From positions 124,001 to 188,000 of the forward strand of contig JAPPAP010000025.1 of the NCBI GenBank assembly GCA_026705465.1: a DNA stretch of 64,000 nt. The letters are read 5' to 3'. Of the stretch, positions 1 to 7,980 are shown piece after piece. Position numbers and translations under genes: made by a program. Numbering within the stretch: the stretch's first letter is position 1; every line of letters begins with the position of its first letter. The notes beneath the pieces were generated by a model that searched no databases, was not told where the DNA came from, and worked only from the letters and a program-made list of their open reading frames with translations. Source of the DNA: a bacterium. Its GTDB lineage: Bacteria; Actinomycetota; Acidimicrobiia; Acidimicrobiales; Bin134.

Positions 1-1539
1 GGAGTGGAGCTCACTCCTTTGGCCAAGCTCAGCAGCCTGGGACCCGGCAGAGAACTCATCGATTTGAGCGAATGGGCCGCATGGCGCTGGGCTGGTCGCC
101 GGGCCCACTTCTTGAGAACCGCCTCGCCTCCCCGGGTGGTTGCTGCCCTATCACGGCCTCAGCGCTCCCGGATGGTGCCCTCCGCCGACTACGCCGATCT
201 CTTTGAGGGAGAGGGCCGTACCCTGCGCCAAGGGCCTTCAGACGACGCCCTGCCCATAGCTCTTGCTGCCGCGTCCCGAGGCCAGGCGCTGATCTTGGTG
301 CCCGACCACGGCCGGGCTGACGAGCTGGCGAGGCGGTTGGGCAGGGAAGGAGTGTGGGCGGCGCGCTACCCGGATGGCTGGGCCGCGGCCGCGGCAGGGG
401 CCACCGTGGTGGGCACAGTGTCGGCCGCCTGGGCACCGGCCCCTGATCTGTCCGCCGTGCTGGTGATTGACGAGCATGACGAGTCGTACCGCTCAGAGGC
501 TGCTCCCACGTGGAGCGGCCGGGATGTGGCCATTGAGCGGGCCCGGCGGGCGGGCGTGCCCTGCGTGCTGCTGTCGCCGGTGCCCTCGTTGGAGGCGCTG
601 CGGTCCCGGCTGGTAATGCGCCCTACGCAGGGCACTGAACGGGCTGGCTGGCCGCAGGTGGAGGTGGTGGACCGCCGCAGCGAAGACCCGGGTCGGGCGG
701 GGCTGTACTCTCCGCAGCTGGTCCAGGCGCTGCGAGACGGGGGCCGAGCGGCCTGCGTGTTGAACCGCCGGGGCCGGTCGCTGCTGCTGGCCTGCCACCT
801 GTGCGGCGAACTCGCCGTGTGCACTGAATGCACTGCACCAATGCGCCAGACCGAGGACAAGCAGTTGCGGTGTCGGGCGGGTGATCATGTTCGTCCCCTG
901 GTGTGCGCCGAGTGCGGCAGCACCAAAATGCGCAACCTCCGGGCCGGAATCAAGCGGGTTCGCGAGGAGGTCGAAGCGCTGGTGCGCACGCCCGTAGCCG
1001 AGGCCACTGGCAGCGGCTACGACGGTCCACCCACGGCCCGGGTGGTGGTGGGCACCGAGGCGGTGCTGCACTTGGGCCGGCCGTTCGACCTGGTTGCCTT
1101 CTTGGAGTTCGACCAGGAATTGCTAGCCCCCCGGTTCCGAGCCCGGGAGCAGGCGCTGGCCCTCATTGCCCGGGCGGCCCGGATCACCGGTCCCCGTGAT
1201 GCTGGCGGGAAGATCGTGCTGCAAACTCGCCTGCCCGACAGCCCCGTGGTGGCGGCCGCGCTCCGAGCCGATCCGGCGCTGTTGGCCCGCGCTGAACGAG
1301 ACCGCCGCCAAGAGCTGGGCCTGCCTCCCTACGGGGCCATTGCCGTGGTTTCTGGCCCGGTGGCGGGGGAGTACATGGAGCGATTCGGGACTCCGCTAGG
1401 GGTTCGCATCGCCTCCGACCCCGGCGGGCAGTTCTTCCTGCGAGCCCCCGACTACGACACCCTCTGCGACGCTCTGGCCTCAGTGGAGCGCCCCAGCGGC
1501 CGACTCCGCATCGACGTCGACCCCATCAGAGCGATTTAG
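1..1539 (+). CDS. priA: Primosomal protein N' PriA (5'-truncated by window edge), helicase-inactive type
   Basis: The protein restarts stalled replication forks by recognising fork structures and loading the primosome. The frame is open to base 1, so the gene begins outside the window; about 510 residues are visible, against roughly 650 for actinobacterial PriA. Visible features, counted from codon 4, are a DEAH-like box VIDEHDE near residue 154 and a zinc-binding region with C264, C267, C273, C276 and then C290, C301, C304. The stretch where the Walker A loop should lie reads without a GxGKT, as is known for actinobacterial PriA, so it probably lacks ATPase/helicase activity and acts as a fork-binding scaffold. 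It overlaps the convergent methyltransferase gene by 14 bases. The family assignment is firm; loss of helicase activity is inferred. Confidence 0.9.
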   Translation, partial: GVELTPLAKLSSLGPGRELIDLSEWAAWRWAGRRAHFLRTASPPRVVAALSRPQRSRMVPSADYADLFEGEGRTLRQGPSDDALPIALAAASRGQALILVPDHGRADELARRLGREGVWAARYPDGWAAAAAGATVVGTVSAAWAPAPDLSAVLVIDEHDESYRSEAAPTWSGRDVAIERARRAGVPCVLLSPVPSLEALRSRLVMRPTQGTERAGWPQVEVVDRRSEDPGRAGLYSPQLVQALRDGGRAACVLNRRGRSLLLACHLCGELAVCTECTAPMRQTEDKQLRCRAGDHVRPLVCAECGSTKMRNLRAGIKRVREEVEALVRTPVAEATGSGYDGPPTARVVVGTEAVLHLGRPFDLVAFLEFDQELLAPRFRAREQALALIARAARITGPRDAGGKIVLQTRLPDSPVVAAALRADPALLARAERDRRQELGLPPYGAIAVVSGPVAGEYMERFGTPLGVRIASDPGGQFFLRAPDYDTLCDALASVERPSGRLRIDVDPIRAI

Positions 1540-2131
1540 ACAGCACCTCGAGGATTCGGTAGCCGCGGCGGGAACTGAGCCGGGTGGTGGGCCAGCCCTG
1601 TTGGTTGAGCCAGCGGGCCAGGGAGTCGGAGCCCAGGTTCTTGTTGACCACCAGATAGGCCCGCCCATCGTCGGCCAACCGCCCTAGCCAGGTGGCGAGC
1701 ACCTCGTGGAGAGCGGCCTTGCCGATGCGAATGGGCGGGTTGGAGTAGATGGTGGCAAAGCGCACATCGGGGGCCACTCCGTCGGGGTGGCACACCGCGG
1801 CATCAGGGCGGCCACAGCCGTCCAGGTTGGCCCGGCACAGCTCCAGGGCTCGGGGATTCACGTCGATGGCCCACAGCGGAGCTTGCGGCGCCCACTGTCC
1901 CAGCGCCACCGCAATGGGCCCGTAGCCGCAGCCCAAGTCCAGCATGGGCCTATCTTGTGGAGGTCGGGGCGCCTCGGCCAGCAGGTAGTTGGTGCCGAAA
2001 TCCAGCTCATCCGGTGAGAACACCCCCCGGTCGGTGGCCAACTCCACATCCAGGTCGCCGACCCGTAAGCCGACGGTGCCCGGCCGCCGTTTCCCGCCCG
2101 GTGAGGCGCTGAAGTAATGCGAGTCGCCCAC
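1526..2131 (-). CDS. RsmC-like class I SAM methyltransferase (16S rRNA G1207 type)
   Basis: About 201 residues. The SAM-binding motif LDLGCGYGPIA and the catalytic-type SNPP motif are those of the small-methyltransferase (MTS) family that includes RsmC, which methylates guanine N2 in 16S rRNA; the first part (GVFSPDELDFGTNYL) is also typical. I place the start at the GTG at 2131, giving the usual length for actinobacterial members and leaving 22 bases to the divergent def gene; a longer reading would run over def. The 3' end overlaps priA on the other strand. The exact rRNA target is inferred from family resemblance only. Confidence 0.8.
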   Translation of the reverse strand: MGDSHYFSASPGGKRRPGTVGLRVGDLDVELATDRGVFSPDELDFGTNYLLAEAPRPPQDRPMLDLGCGYGPIAVALGQWAPQAPLWAIDVNPRALELCRANLDGCGRPDAAVCHPDGVAPDVRFATIYSNPPIRIGKAALHEVLATWLGRLADDGRAYLVVNKNLGSDSLARWLNQQGWPTTRLSSRRGYRILEVLSKSL

Positions 2132-2141
2132 GGATTGACGG

Positions 2142-2147
2142 TAACCT
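2142..2147 (+). promoter_or_regulatory. Candidate -10 box for leaderless def transcript
   Basis: TAACCT ends six bases before the ATG of def, and no Shine-Dalgarno-like sequence lies in between. This is the TANNNT spacing known for leaderless genes in actinomycetes, so transcription may start at the A of the ATG. Confidence 0.4.
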
Positions 2148-2153
2148 GAAACG

Positions 2154-2687
2154 ATGGCCCCACTGCGGATACGGGTGTATGGCGACCCGGTACTGCGGCG
2201 CGTGGCCGAAGAGGTAACCGACATCGATGGCGCCATGGCCGACCTGTGCCAAGAGATGCTCACCGCCATGTACGAGGCCCCCGGCATCGGTTTGGCCGCT
2301 CCGCAGGTGGGAGTGTCGCAGCGGTTCTTCGTGTACGACTTCGGGGAAGGGCCCGGTGTGCTGGTCAACCCCGAGATCACCGAGAGCGACGGCGAGTGGA
2401 CCTACAACGAGGGCTGTCTGTCGGTGCCCGAGCTGTCGTGGGAGATCGTCCGCCCCCGCAGCATCCACTTGAAGGGCTATGACTTGGACGGCAACGAGGT
2501 CAGCCTTGAAGCCGAGGATCTCGAGGCTCGCCTGTTTCAGCACGAACTCGACCACCTTGCGGGCAAGATCCTGCTCGACTACCTGGACGAGGACCAGCGC
2601 CGAGAGGCCAAGCGCATTCTCCGAGAGCGGGCCATGAGTGGGCCGAGTGGTCCTTCCGGCACCGGCGACGGGCTGTCGCTGCCGTGA
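2154..2687 (+). CDS. def: Peptide deformylase
   Basis: 177 residues. It removes the N-formyl group from new proteins in the cytosol, using a bound metal ion. All three signature motifs are present: GIGLAAPQVG (44-53), EGCLSVP (86-92) with the metal-binding Cys, and QHELDHLAG (129-137) with the two metal His and the catalytic Glu. Its stop overlaps the GTG start of fmt, so removal and addition of the formyl group are encoded together, a widespread arrangement. The start at 2154 is chosen because of its position just after a TANNNT box and because it gives a normal N terminus. Confidence 0.96.
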   Translation: MAPLRIRVYGDPVLRRVAEEVTDIDGAMADLCQEMLTAMYEAPGIGLAAPQVGVSQRFFVYDFGEGPGVLVNPEITESDGEWTYNEGCLSVPELSWEIVRPRSIHLKGYDLDGNEVSLEAEDLEARLFQHELDHLAGKILLDYLDEDQRREAKRILRERAMSGPSGPSGTGDGLSLP

Positions 2688-3565
2688 TCGACCCGCCGGC
2701 GGGTATACGCCGGCTCGTCTATCTCGGCACTCCCAGTGAGTCGGTGCCCTTTCTAGAAGCGCTGGCTGAGGCTGGCTTCGAGGTGGTCTTGACCGTGACC
2801 CGGCCCGACAAGCGACGGGGGCGGCGAGCCGATCCCACTCCCAGCCCGGTGAAGGCCGCGGCTCAGAACCTGGGCATACCGGTCACCTCCGATGTGGACG
2901 AGGCACTGGTCACCGATGCCGATCTGGGCGTCGTGGTGGCCTTCGGCCAGATCATCAAGCCCCACGTCCTCGACCGTCTGGCCATGGTCAACGTTCACTT
3001 CTCGCTGCTGCCCCGCTGGCGGGGGGCTGCCCCGGTGGAGCGGGCCATCCTGGCCGGCGACCAGACCACCGGGGTGTGCTTGATGGAGGTGGCAGAGGGG
3101 CTCGACACCGGCCGGGTATACCGCCAGGTGGAAGTGCCCATCGCCCTTGAGGCCACTGCGGCGTCGCTTCGGGCTGTTCTGGTGGACGCCGCCGTTCCCA
3201 TGCTGATTGGCGCACTGCGCGACGGCTTGGGCACGCCATATCCCCAGAAGGGCGAGCCGGTCTACGCCGCCAAAATCAGCCGAGACGAACTTCGCCTCCA
3301 GTGGGAACACCCGGCGGACTTGTTGTATCGGCAAATCCGGGTGGGCGGAGCGTGGACGATGTGGCGAGACAAGACCCTAAAGATCTGGTCGGCGGAGCCA
3401 GTCGACGGGTCCCAGCCGCCGGGGGAGCTGAACGGTCCCGTTGTCGGCACCGGCGACGGGCAGCTTCGCCTGGTGGAGGTGCAGGCCGAGGGGAAGTCTC
3501 GTCAGGCCGTTGAGGACTGGCTCCGGGGAGCTCGTCCCACTCCTGGCGACCGGCTCGGATCGTGA
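2684..3565 (+). CDS. fmt: Methionyl-tRNA formyltransferase
   Basis: 293 residues. It transfers a formyl group from 10-formyltetrahydrofolate to initiator Met-tRNA. The N-terminal catalytic domain shows FGQIIKP and the signature NVHFSLLPRWRGAAP (103-117), whose Asn and His are catalytic in the family; the C-terminal tRNA-binding domain follows. Slightly short of the E. coli enzyme (315). The GTG start overlaps the def stop by four bases and the stop overlaps the rsmB start by four bases, so the three genes are translationally coupled. Confidence 0.95.
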   Translation: MIDPPAGIRRLVYLGTPSESVPFLEALAEAGFEVVLTVTRPDKRRGRRADPTPSPVKAAAQNLGIPVTSDVDEALVTDADLGVVVAFGQIIKPHVLDRLAMVNVHFSLLPRWRGAAPVERAILAGDQTTGVCLMEVAEGLDTGRVYRQVEVPIALEATAASLRAVLVDAAVPMLIGALRDGLGTPYPQKGEPVYAAKISRDELRLQWEHPADLLYRQIRVGGAWTMWRDKTLKIWSAEPVDGSQPPGELNGPVVGTGDGQLRLVEVQAEGKSRQAVEDWLRGARPTPGDRLGS

Positions 3566-4704
3566 GCCGCTCCCGATCGGGTGGGGCGTCGGGAAATGCC
3601 CGGGCGGTTGCCGCCCAGCTCCTCGATCGGATTGAGGGCGACGGCGCGTTTGCCAACTTGGCTTTGGCCTCAGCCGAGCTTCCCGAGCGAGATGCTGGGT
3701 TCATCACCGAGTTGGTCTATGGGGTTACCCGCATGCGCCGGGCTTTGGATCACCTCATCGACGGCTTCGTGTCCGACCCTCCCGGTCTCACCACCCGCAA
3801 TCTGCTTCGGATCGGGGCCTACCAACTCCACCTAATGGACACCCCGGCCTACGCCGCGGTGAGCGAGACCGTGGAAGCTGCGCCCCGCCGCCAGCGGGGG
3901 TTCGTCAACGCCGTCCTGCGCCGGGTGGCAGACGTGGTGCCAGCCTGGCCCACCGACGCTGTCCGGCTGAGCTACCCGGATTGGGTCGTTGAACAGCTAG
4001 AGCACGACCTCGGTGCTGAAGATGCTCACGCCGCTCTGCAACACATGAACCGGCCGCCACCGGTCACCGTCCGGCCCGACGGCTACAGGCAGGATCGGGC
4101 GTCCCAGTGGGTGGCGGAATTGGTCGATCCTCAGCCGGGAGAGCAGGTGTTGGACATGTGCGCCGGACCAGGCGGCAAAGCCACCGCGTTGGCCGGCGGT
4201 CGGGCCACCGTGGTGGCGGCTGATCATCGACGGCACCGGGCGTCGCTGGTGGCGGCCAACGCCTCCTGCACCGGCGCCGCGCTGGCTGGGGTGGTGGCCG
4301 CCGACGGCCGCCGTCCGCCATTTCGCCCCAACTCCTTCCACCGGGTGCTGGTGGACGCACCGTGTTCCGGTCTGGGAGTGCTGGGTCGGCGGGCCGACGC
4401 CCGCTGGCGAGTAGGTCCCGATGACGTAGAGGAGCTGGCCCGCCTCCAGGCCGAGTTGGTTGGAGCCGCATTCGACTTGGTCTGCCCGGGGGGAATGGTG
4501 ATCTACAGCGTCTGCACGATGACCAGGCCCGAGACCGTGGCCATTGACGAACATGTGGCCCAAGAGCACCCCGATATCGTGGCTGTCCCCATTGACGACC
4601 ATCGCTGGCGCTCCCATGGCCGTGGTGCGATCGTCCTCCCCCAAGACCACAGCACCGACGGCATGTTTGCTGTCATATACAAAACCCCCGGACCACTAGT
4701 GTGA
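3562..4704 (+). CDS. rsmB: 16S rRNA cytosine-C5 methyltransferase RsmB (Sun/Fmu), NusB domain fused
   Basis: 380 residues. It methylates C967-type cytosine in 16S rRNA. An N-terminal NusB-like RNA-binding domain (about residues 10-130) is followed by the methyltransferase domain with DMCAGPGGK (198-206) for SAM binding, DAPCSG (catalytic Cys268) and YSVCTMTRPE with the second Cys318 that releases the product. Both cysteines expected for an RNA m5C enzyme are present. GTG start overlaps the end of fmt. Confidence 0.93.
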   Translation: MSRSRSGGASGNARAVAAQLLDRIEGDGAFANLALASAELPERDAGFITELVYGVTRMRRALDHLIDGFVSDPPGLTTRNLLRIGAYQLHLMDTPAYAAVSETVEAAPRRQRGFVNAVLRRVADVVPAWPTDAVRLSYPDWVVEQLEHDLGAEDAHAALQHMNRPPPVTVRPDGYRQDRASQWVAELVDPQPGEQVLDMCAGPGGKATALAGGRATVVAADHRRHRASLVAANASCTGAALAGVVAADGRRPPFRPNSFHRVLVDAPCSGLGVLGRRADARWRVGPDDVEELARLQAELVGAAFDLVCPGGMVIYSVCTMTRPETVAIDEHVAQEHPDIVAVPIDDHRWRSHGRGAIVLPQDHSTDGMFAVIYKTPGPLV

Positions 4705-4710
4705 CCGGCA

Positions 4711-5199
4711 ATGGCTGATCAAGAAACGGCGGGCCTGGCCGCCAAGGTGTTGACTGTGTCGGACGGTGTGATTGCCGGCACCCGCCAAGACGGATCAGGT
4801 GATGCTCTGGTGGAGATGCTCACCGGCGAGGGCTATGAGATCGCCGACCGCAGAGCGGTCGAAGACGGCGTGGAGTCGGTGCGCGACGCCCTCTTGGACA
4901 TGTCTGGCGAATTCGCCGGCCTCATTGTCACCACCGGGGGGACCGGCTTCGGCCCTCGCGACCTCACCCCCGAGGGCACCGCCGCCGTGTTGGAGCGCCG
5001 AGCCGACGGTCTGGCCGAAGCCTCCCGGCTGGTGAGCCCGTTCGGGCGCTTGTCAAGAGCCATCGCCGGCACTAGGGGCACGGCGCTGATCGTGAACCTG
5101 CCCGGCTCACCCAAGGGCTCGGTTGAGTGCCTAGGCGCGGTGCTCGAGGTGCTCCCTCACGCCCTGCGCCTGTTGGCCGACCAGCCCACTGACCATTGA
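4711..5199 (+). CDS. MogA/MoaB-family molybdopterin adenylyltransferase
   Basis: 162 residues. The family activates molybdopterin by adenylylation before molybdenum insertion. Motifs TTGGTGFGPRDLTPE and NLPGSPKG are those of the MogA/MoaB fold; the two subfamilies are not separable by eye. A molybdenum-hydroxylase operon (coxMSL) lies about 30 kb away and would need this cofactor. The gene sits six bases after rsmB and its stop overlaps the proposed start of ribD, so it appears to ride in the def-fmt-rsmB transcript, although it has no functional tie with translation. Confidence 0.88.
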   Translation: MADQETAGLAAKVLTVSDGVIAGTRQDGSGDALVEMLTGEGYEIADRRAVEDGVESVRDALLDMSGEFAGLIVTTGGTGFGPRDLTPEGTAAVLERRADGLAEASRLVSPFGRLSRAIAGTRGTALIVNLPGSPKGSVECLGAVLEVLPHALRLLADQPTDH

Positions 5200-6209
5200 C
5201 GTCGAACTCGCCTCAACAAGCTCAGATGATGGACTTGGCTCTGGAGGCGGCCCGGTCCTGTCGGCTGGTCACTTCGCCCAATCCGTGGGTGGGGTGCGTG
5301 ATCGATGCCGGAGACGAGCAGTACATCGGAGCTACCACGCCACCGGGCGGCAACCACGCCGAGATCAATGCTCTGGAGGCTGCGGGCCCGCGAGCTGAAG
5401 GGGCCGTCCTCTACACCACCCTGGAGCCATGCGACCACCAGGGTCGTACCGGACCGTGTACCGAGGCCATCATTGCCGCTGGGGTTGCCCGGGTGGTTGT
5501 AGCTATTGAGGATCCCGATCCCGCGGTGTCGGGCCGGGGCATCGCCGCGCTCCAAGAGGCGGGGATTGCGGTGGAAGCGGGCGTGCGGGCTGCTGAGGCT
5601 GCCGAATTGCTTGCTCCGTATCTGAAGCACCGCCGAACCGGGCTTCCCTGGGTGGTGCTGAAGCTGGCCGCCACTCTGGACGGGCGTATTGCCGCCCCCG
5701 ATGCCACCAGTCGTTGGATCACCGGTCCCGAAGCCCGGATCGATGTCCACCGATTGCGAGCCGAGAGCGACGCCGTGTTGGTAGGAGCGGGCACGGTACG
5801 GGCCGACGATCCCGCCCTCACGGTGCGCGACTGGCAGCCGCCCTCGGGCATCGCTCCTCGCACGAGCCAGCCGTTGCGAGTTGTGCTGGGCACCGCCCCA
5901 CCCGGTGCCCGCATCCGCCCCGCTCTGGAAATGGACGGGCCGCTGGAAGAAATACTCGGTGAGCTGGGGGAGCGGGGCGTGCTCCAGCTCCTCGTGGAAG
6001 GAGGGGCTACCACCGCGGCTGCCTTCCACCGGGCTGGGCTGGTGGACCATTACGCCGTGTATCTGGCCCCCGCCATATTCGGCGGCGACGACAGCCGCCC
6101 CATGTTCACCGGCCCCGGTGCCCCCACCATCGATGACCTATGGCGAGGGGAGATCACCGCGGCCACCCGGTTGGGCGCCGACCTGCGCATCGACCTACGG
6201 CCCGGATAG
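5196..6209 (+). CDS. ribD: Bifunctional riboflavin biosynthesis deaminase/reductase
   Basis: 337 residues from the TTG at 5196, which overlaps the preceding stop (TTGA); an alternative ATG at 5226 would remove ten non-conserved residues. The enzyme carries out the second and third steps of riboflavin synthesis from GTP. The N-terminal deaminase domain has the zinc site H54-A-E56 with PC79 and PC88 in PCDHQGRTGPC; the C-terminal reductase domain has the expected LKLAATLDGRIA and LLVEGG motifs. No other rib gene is visible nearby. Confidence 0.93.
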   Translation: MTSNSPQQAQMMDLALEAARSCRLVTSPNPWVGCVIDAGDEQYIGATTPPGGNHAEINALEAAGPRAEGAVLYTTLEPCDHQGRTGPCTEAIIAAGVARVVVAIEDPDPAVSGRGIAALQEAGIAVEAGVRAAEAAELLAPYLKHRRTGLPWVVLKLAATLDGRIAAPDATSRWITGPEARIDVHRLRAESDAVLVGAGTVRADDPALTVRDWQPPSGIAPRTSQPLRVVLGTAPPGARIRPALEMDGPLEEILGELGERGVLQLLVEGGATTAAAFHRAGLVDHYAVYLAPAIFGGDDSRPMFTGPGAPTIDDLWRGEITAATRLGADLRIDLRPG

Positions 6210-6244
6210 CGAGTATTGATCGCAGACTGAGAGTCGGCGGCCAG

Positions 6245-6250
6245 TAGCGT
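6245..6250 (+). promoter_or_regulatory. Candidate -10 box for leaderless hisG transcript
   Basis: TAGCGT ends seven bases before the hisG ATG with no convincing ribosome binding site in the 48-base gap after ribD. Fits the TANNNT leaderless pattern seen at several genes in this window. Confidence 0.4.
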
Positions 6251-6257
6251 TTAGGTC

Positions 6258-7133
6258 ATGCTCTCGTTGGTTCTGCCCAAGGGGTCGCTGGAAAAAGCGA
6301 CCTTGGAGCTCTTCGACGCCGCCGACATCCCCGTAAACCGCAGTTCGGACGTGGCCTACAAGGCGACGATCAACGACCCCCGCATCGACCAAGTCCGCAT
6401 CCTCCGACCCCAGGAGATTCCCCGCTACGTGGCCGACGGGCTGTTCGACCTAGGCATCACCGGGCGGGACTGGGTAGAGGAGACCGATAGCGAAGTGGTA
6501 TCGCTGGGCCAGCTCCAGTACTCCAAGAACACCTCCCAGCCCATTCGGATGGTGCTGGCCGTGCCGGACGACTCGCCGTGGGAAGCCGTCGAGGACCTGC
6601 CCCAGGGCGTGAAGATCTCCAGTGAGTATCCCGACCTCACCAGGCGGTTCTTCGACGACCTGGGCATCGAAGCCGACATCGCCCTGTCATACGGGGCTAC
6701 CGAGGCCAAGGCGCCCGACATCGTGGATGCGGTGGTGGAGATCACCGAGACCGGTCGGGCGCTCAGAGCTGCCGGCCTCAAGATCATCCACACCATCCTC
6801 ACCTCCTACACCGAGCTGATCGCCAACCCGGCCAGCTACGCCGACCCCGAGCGCCGCCACGCCATGGAGCAGATCCACACCCTTTTGGGCGGGGTGCTAG
6901 AGGCCAGAGGCAAGGTGCTGGTGAAGATGAATGTGCCCGCGGCCAGCCTGGACAAGGTGATCGACCTGTTGCCGTCCATGAAGGCACCCACGGTCAACGA
7001 GCTGTTCGGAGGCCACGGCTATGCGGTGGAGACAGTGGTGCCCAAGGTCGACATCAATGTGTTGATCCCCGACCTGCGCGACGCCGGGGCCAGCGACATC
7101 ATCGAACTGCCGCTGGCCAAGATCGTCCATTGA
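6258..7133 (+). CDS. hisG: ATP phosphoribosyltransferase, long (self-regulated) form
   Basis: 291 residues. It catalyses the first step of histidine synthesis, joining ATP and PRPP. The opening LSLVLPKGSLEK and the ligand-binding-like catalytic part, with DLGITGRDW, match the family. The length shows the long form with a C-terminal ACT-like domain that binds histidine for feedback inhibition, rather than the short form that needs HisZ; no hisZ is present nearby. The other his genes are not next to it. Its stop overlaps the TTG start of the small protein that follows. Confidence 0.94.
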   Translation: MLSLVLPKGSLEKATLELFDAADIPVNRSSDVAYKATINDPRIDQVRILRPQEIPRYVADGLFDLGITGRDWVEETDSEVVSLGQLQYSKNTSQPIRMVLAVPDDSPWEAVEDLPQGVKISSEYPDLTRRFFDDLGIEADIALSYGATEAKAPDIVDAVVEITETGRALRAAGLKIIHTILTSYTELIANPASYADPERRHAMEQIHTLLGGVLEARGKVLVKMNVPAASLDKVIDLLPSMKAPTVNELFGGHGYAVETVVPKVDINVLIPDLRDAGASDIIELPLAKIVH

Positions 7134-7354
7134 GTCTGACCGCTCGAGGCGTTCCGCTTGCCGGCGCGGTCTCCCGCTTCGACGACACCACCGGCTGGGG
7201 AGTGGTGGAGGCCCAGAACGGAGTCGCCTACCCGTTCCATTGCACGGCGATCGCCGATGGAAGCCGCATGATCGAACCAGGAATTGCGGTGACCTTCCAC
7301 CTGGCCCCAGGGCACCGAGGAGTGTGGGAGGCGGCCGGGGTTACTCCTCGCTAG
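7130..7354 (+). CDS. Small cold-shock-domain-like protein
   Basis: 74 residues beginning at a TTG that overlaps the hisG stop. The sequence AVSRFDDTTGWGVVEAQNGVAYPFHCTAI followed by a PGIAVTFHLAPGH segment has the beta-strand pattern of a cold-shock/OB domain (compare the usual FN-x-x-KGFGFI... layout), but the RNA-binding aromatic motifs are altered, so the activity is uncertain. Coupled to hisG by overlap; its tail overlaps the convergent DUF1844 gene by 14 bases. Confidence 0.65.
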   Translation: MSLTARGVPLAGAVSRFDDTTGWGVVEAQNGVAYPFHCTAIADGSRMIEPGIAVTFHLAPGHRGVWEAAGVTPR

Positions 7355-7817
7355 CTTCCTCGTCCCCTGTTTCCTCGGTGTCTGCTTCCTCGTCAGCCCC
7401 CTCGACGAGGCGCGACACCTGCACAAACGCCATTCGGATCTGGTGGAGGGCTTCCTTGAGCGTGGCCTCGTGCTCGCCGAGGCGGCCCTCGAGCCCGTCG
7501 ATCAGCGTGCCGAGGGCGTCGATGGCCAAACGGGCTTCTTCCAAGTTGGGCGGCTGCTGGCTGAGATGGATCGCCCCCAGCTCATACAGCCCCATGGCAT
7601 GGTTCCCCACCACCACCGACGCCGGGGCGTTGGCAATCTGCTCTCGGGCTTCGGCCAGTTGCTGGGCCAGCTCCTCGGCCTGGGCCCGCTCCTCCTCGCT
7701 CAATCCGGCCAGCGGGCCATCGACCGGGTCTGGTGCGCCTTGCGGAGCAGGGCCGGCCGACTGCCCCCTGCCGTCGTCAACCGGTACCTCGCCGCCTGGT
7801 GTCCACAGAGTGCTCAT
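7341..7817 (-). CDS. DUF1844 family protein
   Basis: 158 residues starting at the ATG at 7817, with an AAAGGAG ribosome binding site upstream. The central part reads as DUF1844: an ASVVVGNHAMGLYELGAIHL segment followed by LEEARLAIDALGTLIDGL and a helix ending in IRMAFVQV. The first 60 residues are Pro/Gly- and Glu-rich and the last 20 are very acidic, so both ends are probably disordered. In many actinobacteria a DUF1844 gene lies just upstream and divergent from infC, as here. The molecular role is not known. Confidence 0.8.
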   Translation of the reverse strand: MSTLWTPGGEVPVDDGRGQSAGPAPQGAPDPVDGPLAGLSEEERAQAEELAQQLAEAREQIANAPASVVVGNHAMGLYELGAIHLSQQPPNLEEARLAIDALGTLIDGLEGRLGEHEATLKEALHQIRMAFVQVSRLVEGADEEADTEETGDEEASEE

Positions 7818-7845
7818 CGTCTTTCTCGGCTCCTTTTTGCCTCGT

Positions 7846-7875
7846 TTGGCGTGATTGTGCCTTAACGCTGATACT
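7846..7875 (+). promoter_or_regulatory. Candidate promoter of the infC-rpmI-rplT operon
   Basis: TTGGCG (7846-7851) and GATACT (7870-7875) are spaced by 18 bases and sit between the divergent DUF1844 gene and infC. Match to the vegetative consensus is only fair. Confidence 0.35.
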
Positions 7876-7880
7876 GTTAC

Positions 7881-7927
7881 CCCGCAACTTCGGCACGCAA
7901 GCGGGATCGAACAGTTTCCAGCGTGCC
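7881..7927 (+). promoter_or_regulatory. Possible pseudoknot in the infC operon leader
   Basis: Two perfect arm pairs interleave: CCCGC (7881-7885) with GCGGG (7901-7905), and GGCACGC (7892-7898) with GCGTGCC (7921-7927). Because each pair has one arm inside the loop of the other, together they would form an H-type pseudoknot. infC operons in other bacteria are controlled by L20 or IF-3 through structured leaders, so a regulatory role is plausible; it is inferred from pairing alone. Confidence 0.4.
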
Positions 7928-7953
7928 AGTCCCAATAATCGAGAGAGAGGATT

Positions 7954-7974
7954 ATGCGCATTGCAGAGCGGTGA
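7954..7974 (+). other. Six-codon leader ORF, in frame with infC
   Basis: ATG at 7954 preceded by a GAGAGAGAGG purine tract opens the peptide MRIAER and ends at TGA 7972-7974. It is in the same frame as infC; without the TGA it would be a natural N-terminal extension of IF-3. It may be a leader peptide, a nonsense change, a readthrough codon or a sequencing error. Confidence 0.35.
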
Positions 7975-7980
7975 TCGGCC

